Source: Cryptomeria japonica (taxonomy: Eukaryota; Streptophyta; Pinopsida; Cupressales; Cupressaceae). From it: DNA of 64,000 nt. Shown here piece by piece: positions 11,661 to 23,560 of the stretch (position 1 is the first letter of the stretch; every line of letters starts with the position of its first letter). The stretch lies in NCBI RefSeq assembly GCF_030272615.1, contig NW_026729259.1, positions 60,001-124,000 on the forward strand, given 5' to 3'. A program made the position numbers and the translations under genes. A model generated the notes under the pieces. It saw nothing but the letters and a program-made list of their open reading frames with translations, was not told the origin of the DNA and ran no database searches.

Positions 11661-13088
11661 ATGTGAGAATCCCGAAGTTCAAGTACCCAAAATTCTCCTC
11701 AATATTGAAATCATCACAAGAAGTGCGATCAATATAGGAAGAATTAACCTCATCAATAGGACCAAAATATGAAAAGGTGTACAACCGAGATGCATGATTA
11801 AACACCCTAGTTGCAATGATAACTCTACTCTCCGAGTCTCTAATGATAACTGAATCAGGTGTGAACTCCATAGTTTTCCTTGTTACCCCATGAGTGATCT
11901 GATAGATGGAAATAAGATTGTTTGTCAAATGGGGTACACACAATACATCATTAGAGAGTTATCCCTAATGGCAATATATCCTTTCCCAATCAAATCAATG
12001 TATGTATGATTTCCCATCAAAATTTGTGGCATGTTGCAAGGAACAAATGAAGAAAACATAGATTGTGAAGATGCCATATGATGAGAAGCTCTGGAATCAT
12101 GACTTGTAGTAGCACAAAGAGCTTGTCATTTATTTGTCCCAAAAGTGTGATCCTTCCCTTTATCCTTTTCTTTGGAAGAAGAAGCCAAAGTAGACATTCT
12201 AGAAGGCAAACTGATTTTATTCTTCTCGAGAAGATGTTTCAATTCATCAATATCCTTCTTGTAACAATGTTGTTAATCATGTCCTGACTTCTTGCAATAT
12301 GCACAAAAAAGATTGTCCTTATACGATTTCCTCTTAGGTGAGGATGTAGAATCACCTTGTTGTGGAGAGGATGATTATGCTCTATCTTGTTGTGTCTTTG
12401 GCTTAGACTGCTTTTGGTTCTTACCTTTTCCTTCATTACTTTGATTCCCTTTATTAGCCAAAAAATCTTGTGACTTTGAAGACTTGAGAATCCCCATCTT
12501 GGTCAACTTAGATTGCTCAAGTATCAACATCTTCTTGAATGCATCAAATGATGGTGGAGTGTATGAGACACCTTGAGCCAATCAATGGGCATGAAAGATA
12601 GAAACAAAGGCTACATACTCTGATGAAATCTTGTCCAACAAGTTGTAAACCAATGGACCATCTTTTTTGTCAATGTCACAATCCTTAATCTATTTTCTTA
12701 TCTCATTTTCTTTCGTGACATAATCTTGGCTTGTATCAAAATCCTTGGGATCCAATGTTGTTTGTTCACCATCAAGATTATATCCCTTTATCCCATCAAC
12801 TTGACCCTAAGATTTTGCATAAATATCCCAATCCTCTTTAATTGTACTACACTTCTCAATATGGAAAAAGAGGTCATCTGATACATACTCTCTCAAGGTT
12901 CCAAGTTCCATATAATTTTTAGTGAGCCATTCAACTTGAATATTAGGATCATCCTTACGAGCAAGTGGTGTTGTTATTGTTCCATTTACATAATGAATGA
13001 GTCATTTTTCCATAAGCTTACTCCATGCTTTAATTTCCCATGACACATAATTATTTGAAGTTAAAAGTGGAAATTTAGGAGAGCCCAT
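11548..13088 (-). pseudogene. gag: Element B gag and protease, broken (copy 1)
   Basis: The likely start is the ATG at 13088 (MGSPKFPLL). The protein parallels element A gag throughout, with stops after about 28 codons and repeatedly afterwards. The CCHC knuckle lies at 12264-12305 (CAYCKKSGHD) with a TAA between His and the last Cys. The protease site reads DSRASHHM (Arg for Gly) near 12085-12110. The region then matches A up to FGYLNFGIL (11666-11692), where A has the integrase zinc-binding His pair, and after that it is unrelated to A. Confidence 0.82.
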
Positions 13089-13744
13089 AGCACCAAATGA
13101 AAAACACAAAAAAGAAAGAGGCAAAATCACACAAGACACCCCCCCAAATTACTTAATCAAAGAACCCCCCCCCCCCCCACCTCCCTACCCCAAAATGATG
13201 ATTTGGCACTTTATATATAGTGTGATTACAATGGCCACTTGCAAAACAAGGCAAGGTGGAATTTCTAATTTCAAAAGACAACTACCTCAAATAGGTTATA
13301 AGAGACTCCAACAAACTCTGCAAGACATCTAAGATAAGATCCAAGAAAGTAAAAACTACCAAATAGGCCAAAAATGACCAAATACTGAAAGTACAATTTC
13401 TATTCAAAATGGTGAAAATTTGATAGCACCACATGAAAGTAAATTAAAAATTATGCACTTTCAAAGAAAATGACACCTGAAAAGGAGGTCATATGAGCCC
13501 GAACATAGCCTCTGAAGTTATAAAATTGAGGATTGGACAGATACGATTGTGAAAAACTAGAAATTGTGAAAACTATACACCAAAATCAGAAAAATCCACC
13601 ACCACTATGAAGAGAATGAAAAATTAGCCCAAATAAACAAAAAATTGTACCAAAAAAGGAGCTAAAATGATCAAGTTATGGGCCTCCAAAGTTGGCCTAC
13701 AAAATAAAAAATCTCATTGAGAGGGGGCTGAATTTTTTTTTTAA

Positions 13745-14335
13745 AAAGATGATGCAATAATGACATCATCATTTTATGGGCTTAAATTTGACGCTCATTC
13801 GCCCGTCAAATGAACTTCATACCCCTGTTGCGTGGCATGTCCGTACCGTATGGAAGATGATGTGGTCAAATAGAAAGATGACACATGTCAAAGACATGTA
13901 GTGTAAAGACACTACATGGTTGAATATACAACAACTATGTGTAAGCACCAAAAGATGTTCGGTGGAGCCGAGTGCCGAGTGAGGTGGAGAGACATTGTAG
14001 GAGGCGACATAGTAGCTAGGTGGGGGTCTTTGCCAGAAAAGTACCCTAGAAGAAGTAGTCGGTGAGACCTGGAACAACAATTAGAAATAGCCTGACTGAG
14101 GTTGCCAGAAGACTGAGAGGCCCGAGCAGTGAAGTGGCGGTGTCGGAAAGGAGGGAGCCCGACAGAGCAGGGTCACGGGAGTAGTGTCCGACGATAGCGG
14201 TTGTCGTAGAAGTTGTTGTGGTCGTCGAGAAGTGTAGATGGTACTGGAGCGGACTAGAAGATGCATACAAGAGCCACATATGGTATGGGAGGCTGTAAGG
14301 AATAAATGCGAGCAAAATCCATTGTTGGGGGAACC
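13745..14335. other. GC-rich leader insert of element B (copy 1)
   Basis: About 600 bp, clearly richer in G and C than its surroundings, between two leader segments shared with element A. A has only about 80 bp of GCTGACT-type repeats there. Two overlapping minus-strand frames of 87 and 89 residues are open but show no known domain. It may be captured sequence or an expanded regulatory leader. Confidence 0.5.
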
Positions 14336-14701
14336 CCCGAATTTTTTTTTTTGATTTTTTTAAATAATATAAAAAAATTTACAAATAATTTTAAAAAATG
14401 TGAATTAAAATATGGAATGTTTGAAATAGATTCGCAGAAAAAAAAATAAAAATTTTAAAATAAATCGTACCGTATGCCCAAATTAGGCAAATTTTTCCTC
14501 CAAGGCTTGAAATTCACTTTTCATCAAATATAGGTAAATTTATATTCAAAATTCATGGAAACAGCCTCCTAGACGCAACAGTGAGGTCGCAATTGCCATA
14601 GGATCTTCCCAAATGTGCAAATCCCCAGATCCGAAAAATGAATTTGCTCCAAAATATCTCCAAATAGACTACTTAGTGAAGCCCCAATGGCTCCAATACC
14701 A

Positions 14702-15139
14702 TGTATGAAAATAGCCAAGATCAAGAGCTCAATGAATAGCACAATAGAGAGAAAAAATATATTGATAAGAATAATCTGTATTCTAATCAAGATGCAAAAA
14801 TAAGACCAATTGGATCATTACACACAATGTAGATGAGCCTACTTATAAAGGCAAAGCCATATGAATATGTGAGCACACAATCATGACCTGTGGCTCAATG
14901 AGAAAGAAGGGTAGGTAAGAAAAGGTAGGAGAAACAATATAATATTCCATAAGAGGTGGATCACCCACCGAATGTGGAATGTAATAACAATATAAGACCA
15001 CAAAAGGTGGAAATTCTCCTACATACATCATCCCTGTGTGCACACTTTCCTAAGTGTCTCATATGCAAACTACTATGAGATGCATTATCCTAAGTCAACT
15101 TAAGTAAGGTTTAATTATGAGTCATAATTTACACCAACA
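14702..15139 (-). repeat. Element B 5' LTR (copy 1)
   Basis: 438-bp partner of 10231-10675. Inside it, 14689-14701 (minus strand TGGTATTGGAGCC) is a mutated Met-tRNA primer binding site. Confidence 0.85.
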
Positions 15140-16844
15140 ACATTTTATGCTCATATCCTAATGTTTGTTAAACATTATATCCACACATATTTAAAATCAT
15201 TCAAGGTGGTGCCTTTGAGGCAATTTGTTTACAAATGAATGCAAGCACATTTCATTAATTAATAGATTTGGTGGACATGGTTGCGAGGTGGGTTGTCATT
15301 GCTACAGGGTGAATAGGTGTAATAAATTAATGTACAAACATTTATTCTGATTAATTAATACATCCTACGTGAACACACCATGAGAGAAAAGTTTCTAGTT
15401 CCGATGTTCAAGAAAAGTTGCTAGTGTGAGAACTCTTAAATCAAGAGGCTATCAGCTAATAAACCTAAATATTCTTGTTGCATGCGTAATTTTTTCTTTT
15501 TCAGGCAACATGAAAAAAAGATCAATGTGAAACTTTTCTGACCTTGGTTACAATTTGTCGGCATGTGAATTATGCAATCTGGTGAGAGTTCCTCCTATAG
15601 TATAACCGATATTATGAAAATAGCTTCTACAATCATTGGTGGATTTATTTCTTCCCAATGGGAGGAATATTATTTGTAGGAAATGTATTATTTTTGGTCT
15701 TTAAGCACTCAATATTGTTACAAAAGTTATTTTTGTATATTCTAAACTTTGAACACTATATCACAAACCCTCGTTTTAACCACAAAACACTAGATCTACA
15801 ATGAAATTGGAAACATGTCAATGAATAACCATTAAACATGCAAATTCATCAAACAAATCAAATGATACCTTTACACGTTAAAATGGATTTAATCTTGACT
15901 GTTCTCTTATCTTCATAAATTTTATTTTTTATGTTGCTATCATATTTTAATTCTTTCACAAGAGCTCAATGGGGAATGGATGTGGTTGTGATGATGTAAG
16001 TGCTATGATGCAAAATGATAGAATGGTTTTGATAGAATGTAAGTATGCTTCCAAGGTTGCTATATGGAAAAAGGGAGGAAGAAGCCTTGTTACTAAGACC
16101 CGCCTTTCTTTTTATCTTGTGTGTGTAGCCTCCTTAAGTTGCAGCTATGGGGGGATAGGTATTAGTGTAGAATTATATTTACATTATCATGTGTTAATTA
16201 GGGAGTCATTAATTAAGATTTTATTTTCCTTTTATAAGTTGCAATCTTATCACTTAGGATAAAATTGAGTTATTAATTTTCCTATTTATATGGATGCATA
16301 TCATATTTTGATTTTTAAATTATGACATTAATGCTTATGAATTGCATTTGATTGCATCTTTATGCTTGTTTTCTATTTTTCTCTCTTGTAGAAAAAAAGT
16401 TGCAGAAATTTCTAGGTAACAATTACCATCATTGAAAATTCTTAATAGTGTTTTAAAATATTTATGAAAAGTAATCTAAAACCTTCAATGAAAAATAATT
16501 AAGAATTAAAAAAATAATCTTTATGTAATAAATTATAATTTATAAACCTCTTAAATTCAATATTATTAGAATGTAACATTAAAAAGTCATTACTTAGAAA
16601 ATATATGATTTTAAAAATATATAATTTAATGAAAAAATATTCTTCAATAAAGCTATTTTCTTAACTAAAATATTATTAATTACAATCTATAATGATTTAA
16701 ATATTAAAAATTTTGTCTGTAGTGGGATTAAAAATAGATACTTACCAGAAATATCTATCACAAGAATTGGAAAGCGCTCAACTATGAGTCCTTTCCCCTA
16801 TATCTCCTTGAATCTTTTCGACTGCTCCAATCCATTATTCAACT
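15140..16844. other. AT-rich interval, no gene seen (copy 1)
   Basis: No supported gene. The 97-residue open frame at 15969-16262 has no recognisable domain and an ordinary chance length. The copy-2 counterpart is 54716-56420. Confidence 0.6.
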
Positions 16845-17545
16845 TCTCCAATCCATTGTAGATGCAACTTCTCAAGACATGCCATATATAACCATATATA
16901 ACATCAACTTGACTCTTCAACCACTCACAAACTTTTCCAATAACAGCTTCTACGACGATGCCATATATAACATCTACTTCGATGCCGTACATTCTGGCCT
17001 GCCATTCCACGCAAATTCTGTGATGTAGCGCCACATCAATTTGATTGGAGAAAGTCTGAGCAGAATAGACTGCAAACAGAAGGGAACTAGTTTCAAGTCT
17101 TATGGACCACTTTGCGTCTTATCATTTGAGTGACAGACATTTTTCGAGGTTGAGCTCTTCCATTTTCTGCATTGGGTACTGAGTGGCAGGCCTTTTCTCC
17201 AATCCATTGTAGATGCAACTTCTCAAGACATGCCATATATAACCATATATAACATCAACTTGACTCTTCAACCACTCACAAACTTTTCCAATAACAGCTT
17301 CTACGACGATGCCATATATAACATCTACTTCGATGCCGTACATTCTGGCCTGCCATTCCACGCAAATTCTGTGATGTAGCGCCACATCAATTTGATTGGA
17401 GAAAGTCTGAGCAGAATAGACTGCAAACAGAAGGGAACTAGTTTCAAGTCTTATGGACCACTTTGCGTCTTATCATTTGAGTGACAGACATTTGAGAGGT
17501 TGAGCTCTTCCATTTTCTGCAATGGGTACTGAGTGGCAGGCCTTT
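16845..17545. repeat. 351-bp tandem duplication (copy 1)
   Basis: Unit 1 is 16845-17195 and unit 2 is 17196-17545; they are almost identical. A diverged partial third piece follows (GGCCTGCCATATCACGTGAA and beyond). Each unit keeps a minus-strand open frame starting MALHHRICVEW, because the duplication is recent; I recognise no domain. Unit 2 differs from the other three units in the window near 17491 (ACATTTGAGAGG for ACATTTTTCGAGG). Confidence 0.92.
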
Positions 17546-17876
17546 TCTGGCCTGCCATATCACGTGAATCCTGTGGTATAGCTTTGACTGGAGGAAGGAC
17601 GATAAGGACAATGGACTGCAACTCACGGGTTAAACATTTGTTTGTTATTCTTTCTTTCCAAGTGACGCATAGGTAGGTGTGCTTAAGAATTCTCATACTA
17701 ATTTTATTCCTGAGTGTGTGAGGGATATGGAGAGGGAGCAAAGATAGAGATGAATATAGAGATAGAGATAAAGATGGAGACTAGGATGGAGAAGGATATG
17801 GAGAGAAGGAGAGGGGAGATAAATTGAGAGAGGAGAAAATTATATAAATATAAATATATAATTAACTCATTAATTC

Positions 17877-18240
17877 TCATAATAATGAATCCTCAAATGG
17901 AGTAAATGTCTTTCTTTCACACTTACAATGGAGAAGAAATGTATCTAGGTGATAATAATTTGTATCAAATTGTTGGTTATAAGAAGGTGTAGATGTGTTA
18001 TTATCTTGAATCTTTCCTCCAGGATTTAGTCTAGGCCATTGTACCTCTTGACCTCCCTCATTGACTTGTTCTTCTTCATTGTCACTTATCTCCTCTGTGC
18101 AGACTCCTCTTCTTTGAGCCATTTCCATGGCATCCATTCATGCATTAAGACCTCTAATTGCCTATAGAAGCTCAGGCATCTCACCTCTGGTTCTTCTTCT
18201 TCTTCGACCCCATCCTCTTTGAGCCATGTTGCTTGTAGGT
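17877..18240 (-). pseudogene. gag: Ty3/gypsy gag N-terminus fragment (copy 1)
   Basis: The minus strand shows a basic start (GRRRRRTRGEMPELL), a stop, then MDAMEMAQRRG, an acidic stretch (EEISDNEEEQVNEGG) and VQWPRLNPGG. This arrangement is typical of the first 100 residues of gag in plant gypsy elements. It breaks off at 17877 before the capsid core. Stops are at about codons 17 and 25 of the fragment. LTR-like sequence lies upstream (18280-18850). Confidence 0.6.
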
Positions 18241-18279
18241 CTTCTTCTTAGCACAATGAACCTACTTTGATGCTACTTA

Positions 18280-18850
18280 ACGCAAAACAAAACCTCTCTA
18301 AGTCTTATCAAATGAAGATGGATTGCAGCCAAACCAAAATAAAATCAATTACTTTGAATATTTTAACAAAGATACAACATAAGAAGGATACCTTCACACA
18401 CACAATAAGTTACAGAATGATTTGTTGATCCCATTGATTTGGAATTTGTCACACACTCTCTCTAAGGAACAACATCTCTCTGTTCCATGAATCAACTCTC
18501 TCTATTAAATAATTCCTATGCTACTTCCCCAATATGAAGCTTCCACTGCAGTGAGGATTCAAAACAAAATATATTCCCCAACAAAATAAAAGCCTCCCTT
18601 TGTTTTCCTCTTACACTATCGCTGCTTCCTTCAAACATATGAGCTGCCTTTTCAATCCAAAAAATCTCCTTACTGGATTATGTGTTGCCTTATTGATGCA
18701 TTTCCCTTCTGACAACCACCAAAATTAGGCGCACAACAGATTAAATAATCCACCCCTGCCACACAACCTCCACTTCATGAAATACACTAAAAAAAGTTTT
18801 AGCCGTTACAAATCTGGAACAATCCAAGATAAGAAAAATGTAACCCCCAC
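18280..18850 (-). repeat. Putative gypsy 5' LTR remnant (copy 1)
   Basis: It lies directly upstream of the gag fragment on the minus strand. ACTTTGATGCTACTTAACGC (18268-18287) looks like a decayed Met-tRNA PBS, and the far end reads TGGGGGTTACA on the minus strand. No partner LTR is visible, so the limits are guesses. Confidence 0.35.
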
Positions 18851-19299
18851 CTGCAAAGGAAAACACCAAACAAGAAACTGAAATCCAACATTAAACCAAA
18901 TTCAAAATTTAGGATGAGGGGAACAAGTCCACCGGGATGCTCCGACATCATTATATGACAACTATAGCGACATCAAGTTTAATATTCTTTGTAAAGACAA
19001 AAACCCGTCTACTTCAACCGTTGTGCATGACATTAAAATCAATGACTTAATAGAAGAATGTGCAACAGTTGTAGCATCCAAGCAATGATCATATTCAAAA
19101 GTAGAAAATAAAATAAGTTTAAAAAACCAAAGGTATATATGGCTCAAATGTCACACCTGTAATTTGACATTGTCATGTTCATGGTGGACACACTAAATCT
19201 AGTTTTTGAAATTCTATCAATAATGGAGAGTATAAAGCAATTTGAAAAAGTATTACTCCCTTGAAACAGTAAAACAGAAGCAAAAGTAAAAGGACAACC

Positions 19300-19732
19300 C
19301 TGTTTGACAATCTTCAGTGTATCGATGATGCGTGCAAGATGTTTGGTAAAATGTCAGAGAGAAACTTTTTCACATGGAACACACTCATGGGAGGATGTGT
19401 ACATAATGGAGTCTTAGAAGGGGATCGAAAGCTTTATGAGGAGATACCTCAATGGGACATTGTTGCTTGGAGCATGATGGTTGCTGGTTAGGCACAAAAT
19501 GGGTATGTTGATAAGGCAACAGACTTATTTCAGAAAATGCCAAAGAGAAATACTATTTCGTGGAAAGCAGTGATTGCTGGATATGCACAGAATGGGAAAT
19601 TTGAAGTCTCTAAAGCTTTTTCAGACAAATGCAACTGACTGGTTTGAAGCTAAACTCAATTACCTTTCCTAGTGTTCTTCTTGCATGGTCAACATGACAA
19701 GCAGATTCATGGATGAATAATAAGGCTGGATA
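19300..19732 (+). pseudogene. PPR (pentatricopeptide repeat) gene fragment (copy 1)
   Basis: The plus strand encodes consecutive PPR motifs of the PLS type: DDACKMFGKM, NFFTWNTLMGGC, DIVAWSMMVAG, then a TAG, AQNGYVDKATDLFQKMPKRN, TISWKAVIAGYAQNG. After a frameshift it continues RQMQLTGLKLNSITFPSVLL, and after another KQIHG with a TGA. PPR proteins of this class bind organellar RNA and act in mitochondrial or plastid RNA editing and processing. About four motifs remain of a protein that normally has ten or more, with at least two stops and two frameshifts and no start or E/DYW end. It is a decayed fragment and is not expressed as protein. Confidence 0.88.
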
Positions 19733-21327
19733 AGAGACAGACAGCTTTGTGAGCAGTTGGCAAACAACAAAGATGGGGTTAAAGATGAGGAAATTTAGAT
19801 GGCCACATGAGCCGTCATGTCAGATGCCATGGATGTGGCCTGTTGGACACTGTTACAGGCCGCATCATACCAACACCTACTGTTTTCCTTCAAACTATCT
19901 AAATATTTATTGCCTATAGACTTTGATAATATGCCTAATCTTCCTTTCATTCCACCAAGTCTCTTGCTGCTTGAGAGACCAGGTACCTGAAAGTGAATAT
20001 GTGAGTCTGAAGCTAAAGATAAAACCATTCAAAGCTTGTTGGCTCAACCATAATTCCACGAATTCTTCACACATGTACACTCAAAGAATACTCCCCAATT
20101 TCAATATGCATCTCAAAAGGTCTTCTTTTCAACTTCTCTCTCACACCCTTCACCTATTCACACACATTTTTTCTCCATTCCTTCCACCTCACTTTACCAG
20201 CCCTCCTCCATCACAATGAGTCTTATTTAACCATATCTCTTCAATCAATATATCCCTCCCAAGCCTATTGGCCTCCAGATAATATTCCCCATGCAGCCTA
20301 TCAAACCCCCCACCATAAAAGGTTTGCAATATCTATGGCCTCCATCACATTTCTATACTTTTGCCACTTCTCCAAAATTTTGCTAGAAAAAAAATTGTCA
20401 TCAAGCAAACTTTGCTAATACATGTCAACAACAAAGTCCCAGTATGTGGCAGCAATCTCTCTGTAGAGCTCTGCTTCTTTTATCCTGCAGACATCATTGG
20501 AGGGCATTTGGGCCTGAAGGAGAAGCAGAGGAAAGTGAAGATGTGGGGCTTGAGAATGGCTATGCTGCATAGGGTTTCTTTATGTTCAACCCATAATTTT
20601 AGTGTCTGATGCTTTTCTCTCTTTCTGTTCTGTTCTCCTGCAACAAAGGCCACTCCACTGAGAACAACTCACATAAAGAAGATTAAAACCCACACTGCAA
20701 CTTCATAGGAAGCCATGCTTGTTGGACGATGTATAACACTTAGCCTAAATCTTCATTATTAATGAGAAAAAGTGGGTCTGCCTTGCATCTTTCTCTTGGA
20801 AACGTACAAAATTTGTAAAATTTGGGATTCTGCTTTCTACTATTTAGTGCAATGCAAAGCTTCCTTTGTGTTACTTTTATTAAAGTAGATCCTCTTAAGA
20901 AAGAGATGGATAAGAGTTAACAAGGAATATATGATTGCATTAAAGTAAAGTGGAACTTGAAAGGCATTGCAACCCAACATTTTCTTTATTAAATTAAAAA
21001 GTGCAGGACAGAAGTGGTCCATGACCATCACAGCTAATGTCAACTTCACATAAAGGAGATTCCATGAATTCTTGGAAAGAACTGAGTATTATGTGGGGAC
21101 CGAGGCTTCCCTGTTTGCTCTTTGTCTTTCAACGCTTCAATATGGTTAACTTGTTGTCACTCCAGTTAATAACAAACAATGAGTTATAGTTTTAACTCTA
21201 AGGAGTAAGGTCTTAACCACATTGTAAGTTATAAATCACTCTTTAAAGAAAATAGCGAAAGATGAGACAAGGGAAGTGTGCTAATTATGCTGAGAGGCAT
21301 CTTTATGCTGAGATGCTGAGAGGCATC
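19733..21327. other. Interval without recognised gene (copy 1)
   Basis: Open frames of 77-98 residues (19795-20028 minus, 19923-20219 plus, 20361-20609 plus) show no domain I know. It may include decayed sequence that once flanked the PPR gene. The short direct repeat ATGCTGAGAGGCATC occurs near 21288 and 21312, just before the fold-back. Confidence 0.5.
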
Positions 21328-21900
21328 TACAATGACATCAAATGTCTGTAAACAAAAATCTATTTTTGAAACAATTTGACTTGCAAATGACAGGTAAATG
21401 CATGAAATATGCCATGTTTCAGCTTTTGTGGAGGTGTTATTTTATTACTTCAAGTAAAATAGAACCCTCACCACTTGTCTCTAGCTAGATTGAGAGTTTT
21501 TTGCATGCAGAACTTTAATGGATTTGTATTCTTGGTGTTTAGTATTTTAGAAGAACATTTATTTTACAGATGATTCTCTTAGATATTATAAATATCCTTC
21601 AGCATATTTTACATATATTTTATGCCAAGAGATATTTATAATAGAAGAGAATCGTATGTAAAAAAAATGTTCTTCTAAAATACTAAACACCAAGAATACA
21701 AATCCATTAAAGTCCTGCATGCAAAAAGTTGTCAATCTAGCTGGAGACAAGTGGTGAGGGTTCTATTTTACTTGGACTAATAAAATAATACCTCCACAAA
21801 AGCTGAAACATGGCATATTTCATGCATTTAGGTCTATCATTTGCATGTGAAATTGTTTCAAAAATGGATTTTGGTTTACAGACATTTTGATGTCATTGTA
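21328..21900. repeat. 573-bp fold-back (long inverted repeat, copy 1)
   Basis: The arms 21328-21596 and 21631-21900 are inverted copies of each other, about 270 bp each and roughly 93% identical by eye, around a 34-base loop. The ends read TACAATGACATC on the left and GATGTCATTGTA on the right. No coding capacity. No clear target duplication was found. It could be a fold-back/MITE-type transposon or an inverted duplication; transcription across it would give a long hairpin RNA. Confidence 0.92.
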
Positions 21901-22121
21901 AAAATTTGGATGCTATTCTTTAAAGGTTGATCTTCAAACAAAAAATGAAGATAAAGAAATTGATGACTTCAAGAAAGGAATTGAAAAGAATGTGATTACA
22001 TTGCGACTTCTAGATTTAAGACTTGTTATTCTTGTTGGCATAACTCATGGAGATGATGATGAAATGAGAAGATGATCGGTGATCAAGTCTATGTTGTCAT
22101 TGATGTTGTCAAAGGGGAGAT

Positions 22122-23494
22122 TGTTGGCTTGATGATGTGATAGGATGTTTGATGACTTTATTTGTGTTGTCATTGATGGGGACCTTGTTTTTTTAGTCAT
22201 CTAAGTCATCTAGACCTACCGGTAAAGCCTAACAGGTAGTGGAACCAATTGACATCAAGGTAAATAGGAACAGTGCAATGATCATGTGATCGGTACAGAT
22301 GATTGGTGAGGATTTAGATGTTGTGGTTTTACAGGAGTGTTGAAGATAGGAACATGCACCTATGTTCCAAACCACATCAGTAGAATCAGTATATTGAGTG
22401 AGTTATGATTGACTGTCATGAACTCTATGAAGAAGAATGTATACCGGTAACGAATCTTTGAACGGTAATGATTTATGGTTTGGCGATGGATCTTACCATG
22501 CTCATAACTTAGTGATGACATGTCAGAATCTATGTGTAATGATAAGATGGTGTTTGAGCATGTACAAGGATCAGATTTCTTGAGAAACAACAAAGTGTTT
22601 AGCAGAATGTGACAAGGATTTGATTGCTTATCAAATCGATGTGCAGTGATGTGCGGTGATCATTCAATGGTGGAAATTGTCTAAAAAATTGTTGTAATGA
22701 TTTGTAATGTATTTTGGCGGATTGTTTTTCCGCACTAAATGTAAATTCAATGTATTTTGAATGTAGCTAGGGTTTTGTAACCGACATAGTTGGAAAGTGT
22801 TTTTAGGTCTAGTTGGAGAAAAGATTTTGTGTCGGTGGTTTTAGAAGAAGAGTGTGCCAAACCAGATTAAAGTGTTTGTCTGTGTGAAGTAGAGTTGTGC
22901 TTAAAAGGATTTGTACTAGCAAGTAAGGAGGTGTTGTGATCAAATCAGTTGCCTTGCTATTCCCTAACAATTACAGTAGTTTGAAATCCCTAACTAGGTA
23001 GATCCTAGTAGGTCTTATTTATAAATCCCTTCACCAGGTGGCTCATTAGTTTGAGTTTAAAATCCTCTGGCAAGGTTACTCCTAACAGGGTAGAGCTCTT
23101 AACAGAGCTAAGGCTAAATCCCTTCACTGGGTGACTTCTAACAGGGTCTACTCTTAACCGGGCATATTGTAAAGCTCTTAACCAAGCTAGGCCTTTAACC
23201 GAATGCATTCCAAAAGAGTGCAAATATTTTGTGGGTGCTAATTCCCACCGTGGGTTTTCCCATTTGGGTTTCCACATGAAAAATCTTTGTGTTCATGTGA
23301 TGGATGGATTGTTGTTGTGCATTTGATATTTTTACTTTGTATGCATATTGATGAACACTTAAGTGAATGGTTTGGTAAATTGGCTTAAAGGACTATTTGA
23401 GTAGTTACTGATACTAGTGTTTTGAAGTATTGCAGATTTCTGTTATTACTGATTCACCCCCCCTCTCAGTAATAACCGAATCCTCATAATAACA
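22122..23494 (+). repeat. Element C LTR (copy 1)
   Basis: Starts TGTTGGCTTG and ends CATAATAACA; about 1373 bp. The AAAGGGGAGA just before it (22112-22121) is like a copia polypurine tract, while a PBS follows it. The right part holds short GTTAAGAG/CTCTTAAC-type repeats (22990-23230) and ends with CCCCCCCTCTCAGTAATAACC. Related sequence appears inverted at 29005-30400. Confidence 0.75.
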
Positions 23495-23495
23495 A

Positions 23496-23508
23496 TTCGT
23501 ATCAGAGC
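23496..23508 (+). other. Primer binding site, element C (copy 1)
   Basis: TTCGTATCAGAGC directly follows the LTR and matches the Met-tRNA type TGGTATCAGAGC except at two bases. Confidence 0.7.
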
Positions 23509-23560
23509 ACCAGATCTTCTTTGTGCAAAAGCTTAACCGCTTGAGGTAAAGATCCGAGAT

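Larger units (their letters stand above)
10231..15139 (-). mobile_element. Non-autonomous copia-type element B (copy 1)
   Basis: About 4.9 kb, read on the minus strand. It has 5' LTR 14702-15139, a degenerate PBS, a 1.6-kb leader, gag and protease, an unexplained reading frame, a polypurine tract and 3' LTR 10231-10675. LTRs, gag and leader are related to element A, so it belongs to the same family. Homology to A's polyprotein stops at the first zinc-binding His region of integrase (about 11660) and resumes near the 3' end (10676-10960). Integrase core, RT and RNase H are absent. It would depend on A-like elements for mobility. No clear target duplication was found. Confidence 0.85.

Noticed and set aside
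10231-15139. Clean target-site duplication around element B
   Set aside because: The flanks (GAATT on the left, ACATT on the right) do not match well enough to claim one.
15969-16262. 97-residue plus-strand gene
   Set aside because: No recognisable domain, ordinary chance length in AT-rich DNA, no supporting context.
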